Assembly: GCF_963855985.1 (NCBI RefSeq) | Contig: NC_087098.1 | Coordinates: 11,800,501 to 11,864,500 of the forward strand | Source: Ostrinia nubilalis | Taxonomy: Eukaryota; Arthropoda; Insecta; Lepidoptera; Crambidae | Length of the DNA stretch: 64,000 nucleotides | Reading direction: 5' to 3' | Shown here: one piece after another, positions 50,090 to 61,066 of the stretch | Numbering within the stretch: the first letter of the stretch is position 1 | Layout of the letters: every line of letters starts with the position of its first letter | Translations under genes and position numbers: made by a program | The notes under the pieces: generated by a model | The model's database searches: none | What the model saw: only the letters and a program-made list of their open reading frames with translations | What the model was told of the DNA's origin: nothing

Positions 50090-51297
50090 TTACGGCCGAA
50101 TACTGAAACGCCATTTAAATATTTGACGGCTTCTCAAATAGTTAAGCAGCTCCTAAACTTACATTTCGCATACTCAAAACAATATCTGAGCAGTTCTCAA
50201 TTTTTAAGCACCTCTCAAATTAAGTTGCACTCAAACGCCACTTAAATGAATTTTCGCATACTGAAACGCCATTCAACGCTAAGCATTACTCAAACAACTG
50301 TCAAATCGTCTTAAGCAGCTGTTAAATTTGAGAGTGCTTGCGCGGTATCTTAAATCCTATTCTTATACCTAAATCGACCTAAATAGTGGTAAATAATGTG
50401 TGTCATCGTTATCATTTCTTTCGAGCCTCGAGGAAATACCTAGATCTAATCGCAGGAACGCAATAATGCTGAACGCTATTGAAAAATATTATTATAATGA
50501 CATGCAATTCCGAGCGAGGTTCCGCATCTCTAAAGAAACGGTGTTGTGTCTGGATTCATAATTTGGAAGCTCTTTGAAACCCCGCACCAAACGCCATACA
50601 ACCAGTGGACCAAATACTTATTATAACCCTACTGTTCTACGCAACGGGAACGTGTACTAGGTGATATCTTCCACATCGAACAGCCAACTGTGCATCGTAT
50701 AGTGCACAAAGTAACAACCAAAATAGCTGCTATGAAATCGCTTTACATAAACATGCTTATTTCTGAGGAATAATATGGGGACATCGCATAGTAGCATTTC
50801 CAAGAGTTGTTGATTTGTCAATTTGATGCTCTGTCAACAATGATAAATGTCAATTGTGGTTACGTTTCGGTCCACGATCGCCACATAATAGATTTCAACA
50901 ATAAAAAGTATCACCTTTAAAATTATTTTTTTAATTAAATAAAAATGCAAGCATTAATTTTTTTATATGATAAAACGAGATTTATATATAATAGAAACTA
51001 AAAATAAACTGTTCTATGTTAAGTTGATTGAGTATATTTCCATAAAAGACAATACATAACCAAACGATGCTGCGTGTAATGAATAAAAAACGTAAAGTTA
51101 TCATTTGTGTAAATGAAAACATACTTTTTTTGGTAAATGTTGCCAGTAGGTAAACATTTGAGAGCTGCTTAGCTGATCACGGCTTCAAGTCCGTTGAGTG
51201 GCGTTTGAGAATACCATTTAAAATTGAAGGATACTTAAATTTAGGAGCCCGTCAGCTGAGTGACAGATTTGAGTAGTGTTTCAGTATTCGGCCGTAA
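50090..51297 (+). mobile_element. PIF/Harbinger-like element with decayed transposase
   Basis: Terminal inverted repeats TTACGGCCGAATACTGAAAC and GTTTCAGTATTCGGCCGTAA. Subterminal repeats of the CTCAAA/TTAAGCAGCT type surround the interior. Between about 50465 and 50830 the plus strand, read across several stops and frameshifts, resembles the N-terminal half of a Harbinger transposase (YYYNDMQFRARFRISKETV; further on, peptides like IAAMKS and FPRVVDLS can be pieced out). The DDE catalytic half is missing. A non-autonomous, dead copy. The TTA/TAA at the ends fits the 3-bp target preference of the superfamily but may be part of the TIR. Confidence 0.75.
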
Positions 51298-52600
51298 GGC
51301 ATTTAAGTGACAAACCGAATTAAAAAGACCCCTACGTATTTACTCAAATATTTTTTTAAAAGTAAAAAGAAACTTCAACTATGTAGCTCTCAAATAAAAT
51401 GCTTTATCAAAATCGTTATTTTAGGCAGCAATCCGAAAAATAAACACGCACCGCGAATTCACGAACAATGGTAATAATCCGTGCAAATATAACGATATCG
51501 CCGTGACATCTTCGGAATGCTCACTCTAAGGCGTCATTGTCTGAAACCATTTTTGGTTAAGGGGAGACAGGGGACACATTGTACTGCTTCTGACAGTGTA
51601 TAAACAGTCTTAGGGTCTATTGTGGTATTAGAGACTTCTCTAATCCAGCGAAAACAATTTCGCGGGTTGTTCCGCGTTATTGTATTCTTCCACGAGTTGT
51701 TCTGTTGTCTTCGAGGATTAGTCTTTGTGAGCGATAAGATTCGACAATCTCGGTGTTTTGTCTGCACCGTCGTTTAGGGTATAATCGTAACGGTTGGATA
51801 AAATTTTAACACTTGGCGGCGACTTGAGAAGGATGAGTGTTATTCTTCACGTTTACTTCACAGTTTAGAAGCATACATAGAGATAGAGATCAAAACAAAA
51901 TTTGCTACCGAAATTGCTAAGAACATGTTTTGAATGCAGATTTTTAACTTGACCACAGGTTCTCAAAATAAAAATTAGTCCTTTGAGAATCAAAGAAAGT
52001 AAAAAAAAAAACGTTATCTTTAAATTTGAGAAATAAACTAAGTATTAAGCACAGTAATAATGTTTTATCAGATTGTATTTTTTTCTTGTACCTAATTACA
52101 TAAAATGAAAGATTTTAGTGTAATTAAAAAATACAAATAGGGTGAGAGCCAAACCTTTTATTTTCAAAAGTTAAAAAAGCAACAGTCTTTCAACAAAAAA
52201 AAATGCTTTGGACCAAAATTTTACTAGCTTCAAAAGTTTATTACCTTCAGTATGTAATTAACTACTCTCTTAATAGTCAGAGAAAACTCTTTAATGATGT
52301 TTTGTATTCTAGCATGCAGCTGACCTAGTTATAAAGGTGTTCATTTTATCAAAAGTCTGTACGTGCCTCGAAAATGGCCTCAACAGATTTAATTTGTGCG
52401 CGACGACGTTGCAAGGTATACATTTTAGGTGGCAGAATATAAAGGAGACTTTTAGTCATATTAGACTGAGTGGGAAGATGAGAAGTGACGTCAGAGCTGA
52501 GTAAGTTTTAACTAGAGCGTCTTTGTTAAAAATAAAAGCAAGTAGGTTGATGGTTAAGTTTAATATGGATTAAGGTAAGGTAAGGAATCAAAGGTAAGGA
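51298..52600. other. Stretch without a recognisable gene (2)
   Basis: AT-rich. A minus-strand frame at 51534-51767 shows no motif I recognise. Nothing else stands out. Confidence 0.45.
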
Positions 52601-53562
52601 TTAACACCTTTGCTGCGGCAGTAACTTTCTTATACTTTCCATTCCTTCGGTACAAGGTCAGTAAACCTGGTATTAAAACTTACATTGTGGCGGCACAAGG
52701 CTTAAAGACCTTGTAATATTTAAGATATGTTAATTTTATTTTTGGCTTCATGTTAATAGATATTGTGTTTTTTTTCTTTGAATATTAATAATAATGCATT
52801 TATTGACATACACCTGAAGGCGTTCGTGAATAACTTGTTTAGTATAAAAATTATAGCTATATTCAAAATACAAGGCTTATGCACCCTGTGCCGCACTGAA
52901 GTAGGGAAGTCTGGTGGGTATTCTAGGGATGTGAAATACAAATATCGATAGTTTTAATTAAGTTTTAATAAAAATTTAAAAAAGTAACAAACAAAGATGT
53001 TTTAATAATTTAGTCTAAATATTTTACAAATAAGACATACGTGCATAAATACTTAAATAAGCTATATTTAAAGAAAACATATTATTTAATAACATTTAGT
53101 TACAACTTCAAATGTGGGTCACGAAAAACTATTTAAATTAGCAATAAATCGTGTAGCAAATTAAATTACAATCAATTTGCAGTTTTGATTTTGTTTGTTT
53201 CTCTTGACGCCATGTCGACATGTGCGTTTCTTACGAATGCGAGGCAACACTGGCTGCACGAAGCTAGCGTGGGGTGCGGTACCAGGTGCGCAGGGTACAA
53301 GGTGCTTCGACCTGGTTTCGCATTGTGAAGACATTTTATTACTTCCGTGCGGTACCAGGTCTAAAAACCTGGTATTAAGGTAGGTACATCATTGGATTCT
53401 ATTTTAAGAATACAATATAGATATATATTCATCACTTTCCTACACCGGACCCAATTGAAGTTATGCCTTTCGCACGACAAGGAAGACTATAATTTTCTTA
53501 GCCGCACGGTAAGCGAGACGTACACAAGGTCTATAGACCTGGTTTCGCACTCAACGTGTTAA
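52601..53562. mobile_element. Probable TTAA-bounded (piggyBac-like) non-autonomous element
   Basis: Bounded by TTAACACCTTTGCTGCGGCA on the left and CGCACTCAACGTGTTAA on the right, so both ends begin TTAACAC(C/G)TT. Near both ends and inside lie copies of ACAAGGTC...ACCTGGT (52652, 53302, 53346, 53525), including the palindrome AGGTCTATAGACCT. No transposase frame. Assignment is inference from the TTAA ends. Confidence 0.5.
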
Positions 53563-53809
53563 GATAAGTTTTAGGACAATTATGGTCAAGGTGTTAAGGA
53601 GATCGACTCTATTAGACGGTCTTGAGTTCGAATCTCCAATCAATTTTATGTAATTTTGACAATACGACTTGAATCAACCTGATTGTATAAAAGTAAATTT
53701 GAACGTAATCATGCTTAAAACATGATTACATGCTTCTGCTGTTCTTTAACTGGCAAAAAGTATTTCATGTTTCACCTGCTTTGGTGAAAATAATATGAAA
53801 GACTTTTTG

Positions 53810-53896
53810 TCTATTTGTGTACGTAGCAAATTAATACAAATATGTACTAAAAGTAAAGCTACATATCAGTATTGATTTGCTACGTAAACAAATAGA
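53810..53896. repeat. Short palindrome
   Basis: TCTATTTGTGTACGTAGCAA at the left pairs with TTGCTACGTAAACAAATAGA at the right around about 47 bp. MITE-like hairpin. Confidence 0.7.
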
Positions 53897-54429
53897 AAAT
53901 TATAGACCAAAATAATTACATAAACTGAGAAACGTAGGGCGTCCTTACAACTCCAAGCATTGTTCCAATCCCGTCAATGGCTTAAGGTTCAAAGGTTCAC
54001 GCATCGAATCAGACTGAACAACAACACAGCCCGAATTCGCGCCCCATCCCGCATCATAGATAATACACGTTTTGAATCAATCAATCTGTCTGCAGCACCA
54101 TTGAACAGAGTATGCATAACACTGCAATAACCTATACAGGGTGTACTAAGAATCGGTAATTAGATTTGCTTTTAATAATAATTAATATATTTATTTATTT
54201 TATTTTATTTATTAGGACAACCAACAAGACAAACACGCATACATGGAATTACTATAACTAAAAGTGCTTAGAAGTAAGTGTTGTCTTAAAAGGCTGCCAC
54301 GGCATGCAATGTGGACAGTTGCAAATATAAAAACTAAAATATACTCAACATCATAATAGTCACAGTAAATAAAATACGGCTACCATGTGATATAGAGCAG
54401 AGTAGAACCACTGACACTTTTCCCTTGGG

Positions 54430-54592
54430 TGTCACAACAAGAGGCGACTAAGAGACAATTAATGTGTTCAGATCAGGCTTCCCATGTTCCCCAACCCGTC
54501 TGGTCAGCATGGGGAGTGTAGACCAAATACTCTACTCATTTAGTTTGTTCGTTTCAGCCAAATGACGTCCACTACTGGACAAAGGCCTCTAG
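54430..54592. repeat. Dispersed repeat followed by an RTE 3' end
   Basis: 54430-54545 shares GGCGACTAAG and CCCCAACCCGTCTGG with 21230-21320. From 54541, GTTCGTTTCAGCCAAATGAC and CCACTACTGGACAAAGGCCT are an RTE 3' end in minus orientation. Confidence 0.55.
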
Positions 54593-57307
54593 ACCATAAA
54601 ATAATGAATAAATTAATCTATAACCGACGACACGATGAAGGTTCTGGAAGCTATGGATACGGACAACTCAAGACCAAGCGATGTAAAACTCCTTAGTGGA
54701 AGCCTATAATACCTTATTGAGTTACACTATTCGTACTCTTAACAGCTATGGTTATTGGGGACTGCGGCTAGACTTCAGCTACTAGCTAGAACACGATTAT
54801 ACGTGCTGATTGCTGTAAAACGGTAGTAAAATTTTCAGATAATATTAAACCATATCCACAAACACCCTGTGTGTCCGATTAATTAGCTTACTGAATGGTG
54901 CGTCGTAATTGTGCTCTCTAATGAACCCCAGTCGCAACTCGAATTAATTGTCAAACGTGCTCCGGGTAGCAACGCGACCAATTTCAGCTGACCCCTGCAC
55001 TATCTCACTTTGGTTGAAAGAATAGGATTTTAAAAACTAAATTTTGTGCACTGGAAAAAAGAAGTCTTATTTGTACAAAGAATTTGAGACAAGTAGCACG
55101 AAATGACAAATTGACATAATATAAAAGGTTTGATTTAACTTTTGATTTTTCAAAGCAGTTATTGGGTTCGTTGTGCTCAAGTCAGTTATAGTGGACATTC
55201 ACAGATTTGACTAGGTTTAAAAAGGTTAATTAGTTATGTTGACAGAACTCATAAAATTACACACATAACCAGTTTACCTATTTGTTCCTAAATGTTATCT
55301 TAACAAAAAAATAACTAGACCAAAATTAGGCACCATATTATTTTTGGGATGCCTAAGGTCTGTAAGTTTTGGTCACTGGTTAATATCTGTCGAACGAATT
55401 AACCATGAGCAAACTATACACATAATTAAATAATGATAAACACTAATAATTAGATATTCACTAAATGTAATTATTTAATTTTAGGCATTACTATATTCAA
55501 TATTGAAAAATAAAATGGAAATAGTACATATTTTATCTAGCAAGTCGTTTTTTGGAAAGTTCATTTAACCATTAGATTTTGAACTCTGAAAGGGCCATTA
55601 TAGTGATGTATTCATAACTTTATTTCAGTGACTAAAATTTTCGTAGATTTAAGCAGAAAACGAGGCATGTAATTCTTATAAGTGAAAAAGTGATCTTTCA
55701 CCTCATAAGAACTCAGTAAAATCTAATTTTACATAACAGTTTCCTTACTCTTATTCTTTGTTGGCAAAATGTATTTATTACGGCTGAGGTAGAAACTTTC
55801 TTATTTATTGCCCACATCAAGTGGGAAACAAAGTTCGTTTAGCCCACTTCGGGCTTCCAAGTTATTACACAAGTTATGATTGGCCGACGTAATCAGATCT
55901 AAGTGTGTACTTGTAATTGTCTTTACTGCTACTTTTTTAATTTTTACTTATTTTTCTTCTTCTTTTGTTTACTTAATTGCTACGAAACTGCAGCTACAAA
56001 GTAAGTACGTTTGAACGGGTTGCGGATTTGCATTCTGCAAGGAACAAACATTTACAAAATGAAGTTATACTATGCCCTGGTCCTATATAATATGTCTGTA
56101 TATTATATTATGAGAAAGAGAGCGCTACTATTTGATTACGAAATATTAATTTGCAATTTCTAAGTACTTAAATACTGGTTATAAAACAAAGTTTTTGAGT
56201 AATTACCGTTTACAAACAAAGAAAATGTTTTATATCGAATCTTGAAGAAAAATAAACTCATGTAGCAACAATGTAATAGAAAAAATCAACATAATATACA
56301 TAATATGTATGTTCATAGTTTTGATTTGCCTTTGTTTTGCGTAGAGCCAAGAAAAATAGTACAAAAACTTTTTCACCCTGACCCACATCACTATAAACCA
56401 ATATTTATGCACGTGTCTTCAAAATATGACAGCATTATAATCCTCATTATTATACCAGCCTGAGAACTATGATCCCAAATTGAACCCTGGAATAATCGTA
56501 TTAAAAGCTGCTCCGAAGGGATCAGTCATTTTCGTTTCTTGAATTTTCTTACAATCAATTTAAAAGGTATTCAATAAAATACTTTTGTCATAGTATATAA
56601 TTTATTTTTATCATAATAATATTGAGTAGTTCAAGACATTTAGCACAGTTTCGTACTTTTAAAGACTTAAATGGTGTGATTTTTGTTTGCAGTTTGAGTT
56701 ATTGGAAACTTATCTGTAAAGAATATGATACGATGATTATGAGTTACAACAATATTATAGTTAATTTAACCCTTGGAGGTAATTTCCGGAGCTTTTTTAT
56801 CAAGCTGTTGAACATAGTCCTAATATGCCAAAATAATTACAAACAAGACTTTAAGTGAAAAAAAGTTGAGAAAGAAAACTGTCTAAATACCTTTAGAAGC
56901 TCTCAGCAGCAGGAACTTACCTGCAAGTGTGACTCAGTTACCTGTGTCTTCCCATGGATGATCCGTCTATGTACCTCATTGTGGCACTTGAAAGGCGCGA
57001 CCCAAATATTGCTACAATGGCCCGAGAGGCCTGGACAAAGAGCTGCGTATAATTAATGACTGAGACTACGAAATGTCTTGCGACGCGATGAAGTGACACT
57101 GGCGCAGGGGCATGCGTGGAGATGACATAAAAATATTTACACAAACCCTTTAAGGGCGGACATTAAGGAACAAGCGCAACCGATAGATTTTATTAAGATA
57201 TTCTTTCATATTTTAAAGTAGGTGAAAATATTACCTAATCGGCTACTTTTAGCTACGAGTATTGTTACTATAAGAGAAATGCTTCCAAATCTATACAAAA
57301 AAGTGCG

Positions 57308-57435
57308 TCATCATCATTGCCCACAAGACGTCCACTGCTAAACAGGCATCCCTTAATGATTTCCATCTGTTAACTGGGCAACGGTTGGTAGTGGTCTGCA
57401 TCCAGCGCCTTCCTGCTAATTTTATGAGGTTGTCG
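57308..57435 (-). mobile_element. RTE LINE 3' fragment
   Basis: ATCATCATTGCCCACAAGAC, CGTCCACTGCTAAACAGGCA and GGTCTGCATCCAGCGCCTTC; reverse complement of the RTE 3' end. Confidence 0.75.
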
Positions 57436-57921
57436 GAGGTTATTAAGGAGATATAAAATTAGCCAAACGTAAAAAAATACACAGAAATAGAAAAATAAAT
57501 TAGGTACACAGTAACTTTCAGTTGTAACAAAAACGATTTTGTTTTCGCGGAAATAACAATTTGAAATTGAAACAGTATGATTCAATAAAATGACGTATTT
57601 GTTCATATTTTTAGTATGTACCTACTAGATACTGAGTTATTCTTAGCTTTAATTCATAATAGAATAATGAGTACATAATTATACCATTTACCATTGTTCT
57701 TGCCGCTCCATCGCAGCGCTGTTCCCCGTCCCACACCGCCGCTTATATCATCAGATTAAGATAAAACTAAAACAATAATGCTTTTCATTTGCTAGACGCT
57801 CTTTATTTCAAGGCACATGAATGGGATAGACAATGTCTTCATATCGTTCGTCGAGATGACGAAAAAATCCGTGTGGGTCGCTTAGTTAGACGTTTTATGT
57901 CTTTTGTTGCTAGGTATGTAT

Positions 57922-58297
57922 TAGGGATGTTATGGATATGTCGGTTATGGATACGGTTACGGATATTTTTTTATTTCGGATATCCGAAAGTTTCGGTTAC
58001 GGTTACGGATATCTGTGCTTTAGAATGCAATTTGCAATAGTTATCCAACACGGTTCATTCATGGCCGCACACTACACATTTTTTTTTCATTTATTATCAT
58101 TTTACAAAAGAAGTTCTTCAACATTATTACAATTAAATGCATTGGCATAAACCACTGAGGTTTGTTTGCAATGCTAGATGCGTTCAGTCTAATCCGAAAC
58201 TATCCGAAACTTTTGAATCGGTTACGGCTTCGGATATTTTTTTATTTCGGATATCAGAAAGTTTCGGTTAGGGTTACGGATATCCATAACATCCCTG
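57922..58297. mobile_element. TIR element with GGATGTTATGGATA ends
   Basis: TAGGGATGTTATGGATATG at the left and GATATCCATAACATCCCT at the right. Inside are repeats of GGTTACGGATA and CGGATATCCGAAAGTTTCGG. About 376 bp. Short open frames across it are artefacts of these repeats. Confidence 0.8.
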
Positions 58298-58519
58298 CTA
58301 TGTATCGCTATTAAGAAAGGAATAAAACCTCAGTGAGATATTGCCTCGGTCGTTTGCTCTCATTATCTTTGGTCTAGTGCTAGTCAAGTTTTATAGCAAC
58401 CATTGTAAATAAAACAACGTTTACGATGATCTCTGGACGTCTTTTGTTTTAGCGGACGACAAATAAATTCTATCTGCAGACAGATTAGACTTTAACAAGT
58501 TTGAAACTAAATAGACTTA

Positions 58520-58638
58520 GGCTGAGTTGCACCACCTAACTTTGACCGTAACTTTGACGATAACCGGTGTATTTTGTATGGAGTTTGACAGATTTCTGAC
58601 GTTTGTCAAAGTTAAAGTAAGATGGTGCAACCCAGCCC
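58520..58638. mobile_element. MITE family 1 copy
   Basis: Complete copy: GGCTGAGTTGCACCACCTAA to TAAGATGGTGCAACCCAGCC. Confidence 0.85.
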
Positions 58639-59064
58639 TAACTTTTGATTGTAGCTTACTCTAAGTTAAATTTAGCAAGTACTTAATTAATTTCTGTTGC
58701 TTATTTAAGATGATTTTATTCAGAATCACCTTGGTTTATATCCGTAAGACTAACCATTGTTAATTTACAACTCTGTTATTAAAGTGTGAAACAATAATGA
58801 GAACGCAAACCCTTAGGCAGGATAGAGTCATAATTTTGCTATCTCAGTCGATTAAATTAATATTCCAATGTAGATAAAAATGTAGGTATCATTTCAATTT
58901 TATTGCAAACTATTTAGTATAAACAATACCAAGTAAATATGAAGGACTCTACACACTAAGCCCGCCGACAGCCTGACGGCTTGTGTCGGCAGCTTTATTT
59001 CAAAACATTATGGTGTGTAGGCTGCATAAATGTTACACTAATTTACAGAACAATCGCTTCTTAT

Positions 59065-59210
59065 TCAGAGGTGGAATTGTGTAAAGCAATCGTTATCATT
59101 TGACAGTTTATAACGTACGATAAAATGAGTTAAACAAAGCGTTTGACAGAATAATCGTACGTTATGAACTTTCAAATGATATCGATTGTTTTACACAATT
59201 CCACCTCTGA
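59065..59210. mobile_element. Palindromic MITE-like element
   Basis: TCAGAGGTGGAATTGTGTAA and TTACACAATTCCACCTCTGA are perfect complements at the ends; inner arms (ATCATTTGACAGTTTATAAC and GTTATGAACTTTCAAATGAT) also pair. About 146 bp. Confidence 0.85.
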
Positions 59211-59288
59211 TCTGAAACGTACTCATCAATCCCACGTCTCTGTTTGTCAATAAATCTTGTAAGTTAAAAAACTACGAGTAGGTAGGTA

Positions 59289-59422
59289 CCGTCAGCATCA
59301 AATAGTTCGTGACGACAGCCAAAGTAGCCAATAAGTTCGCAACACGTCTTTGTTACAATTGGAATAAGGTTTGTCAACTTTTTAGCCACTTTGGGGGTCA
59401 CAAACTATTTGATACTGACTGT
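59289..59422. mobile_element. TIR element (CAGTCAGCATCAAATAGT), short form
   Basis: CCGTCAGCATCAAATAGTTC and AACTATTTGATACTGACTGT ends; relative of the copy in gene G intron 1 without its insert. Confidence 0.75.
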
Positions 59423-59917
59423 ACTCTATCACCGTACAACCACCTCTAAATAAATCACAACCAGCTGCCACTCAACTGGAACATTCCTTTTAAATTCATG
59501 AAGTGACTCCAAAATTACTTCCTACAATCAAGGAGGATTCAAACCGCAGAGATTTCACAAACGCTTCCAAGTATTCTAGGTCGGTGTGAAGTCTTCAGCT
59601 ATTTACGTGCTCTCGCTGCGGCTTCTTAATAAGCAAAGGTGTTTAATTGGCTGACAAAGTGCTTGCGAGGTAATTACGTCTGGGCTGGCAGCGGTTCAAA
59701 CAACGCGTCAATCTAGTGGTAGTGATAAGAAAGGAGGTATCGATATACAAGGAACATAGTTTTGTTTTTTGCCAGCAGTTGGCAAAAAAAATGTTCTTTC
59801 TTAGCACCAGCTGGGTTTGTAATCAGACTCGCAAAATTTTTTGTTGGCAACTCGAGAGAGAGATATTGTTCAAGTGTTTGAAGAGAATAAGTAGATAGAA
59901 GTAAAATTATTGAGTTA

Positions 59918-60120
59918 CTAGCGGCCGCCCGCGACTTCGTACGCGTGGATCCCGTTTTACCCCCTTAGGGGTGGAGTTTCGTAAAATCCTTTCTAAGTGG
60001 ATGCCTACGTCATAACATATACCTGCATGCCTTTCAGCCCGATCCGTCCAGTGGTTTGGGCTGTGCGTTGATAGATCACTATGTCAGTCAGTTAGTCAGT
60101 CAGTCAGTCATAATCACCTT
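59918..60120 (+). mobile_element. Repeat X copy
   Basis: CTAGCGGCCGCCCGCGACTT at the left to a CAGTCAGTCAGTCAGTCAT tail at the right. Forms an inverted pair with 60865-61066. Confidence 0.8.
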
Positions 60121-60235
60121 TGATTATTAAAATTGTTAAAATATAGGTAGGTGGATACTCGTAATAAGGGTACATTACATAGCTACAGATAATAATCAAC
60201 TGAATTTATAATTTTCAAGGATTTTCTTAGTTCTA

Positions 60236-60440
60236 GTTTCACAGACACACCGAGACCGTTGGAAGAAGTTCCAAGAAGAAGAAATGTAATTGAAGATGTT
60301 TTTTAGACTGAGTTTCTTCCGCCACTTCTTCTCAGCACCAGTCCATATGTTGTCCCGAAGTGATGATAGGGCAAGCTATATTTGGGACGTGTATAAGTGC
60401 CCTGGAAAGGGCCTATGCTACTGAATAAACTATTTGAATT
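60236..60440 (+). mobile_element. LINE 3'-end remnant
   Basis: CCACTTCTTCTCAGCACCAG, ATGTTGTCCCGAAGTGATGA and GGGACGTGTATAAGTGCCCT, ending TTTGAATTTGAATT. Same family as 35.1-35.29 kb. Non-coding. Confidence 0.65.
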
Positions 60441-60864
60441 TGAATTAGAAAAGAAGTTGAATAGCTAATGACCGTTTATCGACATTTACAACACTAGCTG
60501 CAGGTAAAATTCGCGAACACTTGAAGTGTCAAACAAGTTCATAGAGCGCCGCGTGCGGTCGGGCGCTATTACGCTGTAAGCAATCACCGATGCGCCAGCG
60601 CTCCACTTCGATTAGTTCTAAAGCCGAGATATCGCTGAGTTAAACTAACGTCTTGCTTTTGTTGCACCTTCAGGCTTTTTCACGATGATTTCTTAACGAT
60701 ACTAATGGCAATCGCCCTAGGTTTGTACTTTGTATATGTACCTACGAGTACCTATTACCAAAGCCCACCTTTCCAGTTGATTTTTTTATAGACAAGTACG
60801 GAGTTGATGTATTATGCATTTTACAGGCCATTCTGCTATTCCGTATCTAAATAACTCAAAGATG

Positions 60865-61066
60865 ACTGATTGACTGACTGACTGACTGACATAGTGATCT
60901 ATCAATGCACAGCCCAAACCACTGGACGGATCGGGCTGAAATTTGGCATGCAGGTAGATGTTGTGACGTAGGCAATAGGCATCCGCTAATAAAGGATTTT
61001 ATGAAACTCCACCCCTAAGGGGGTAAAACGAGATCCACGCGTATGAAGTCGCGGGCGGTCGCTTGA
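60865..61066 (-). mobile_element. Repeat X copy, inverted
   Basis: GACTGACTGACTGACTGACA at the left through ACCACTGGACGGATCGGGCT to GTCGCGGGCGGTCGC. Mirror image of 59918-60120, and like it about 200 bp. Confidence 0.8.

Larger units (their letters stand above)
53563..57921. other. Stretch without a recognisable gene (3)
   Basis: Holds a short palindrome (53810-53896), a dispersed repeat (54430-54545) and RTE fragments (54541-54592, 57308-57435). The rest is AT-rich without coding signal that I can see. Confidence 0.45.

Noticed and set aside
51534..51767. 77-codon minus-strand frame rich in Asn, Arg and Thr
   Set aside because: Could be an exon of an unknown gene, but no motif, partner exon or convincing splice pair was found.
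57789..58150. Overlapping frames around 57.8-58.15 kb
   Set aside because: They run through the GGTTACGGATA-repeat TIR element and have no protein-like features.
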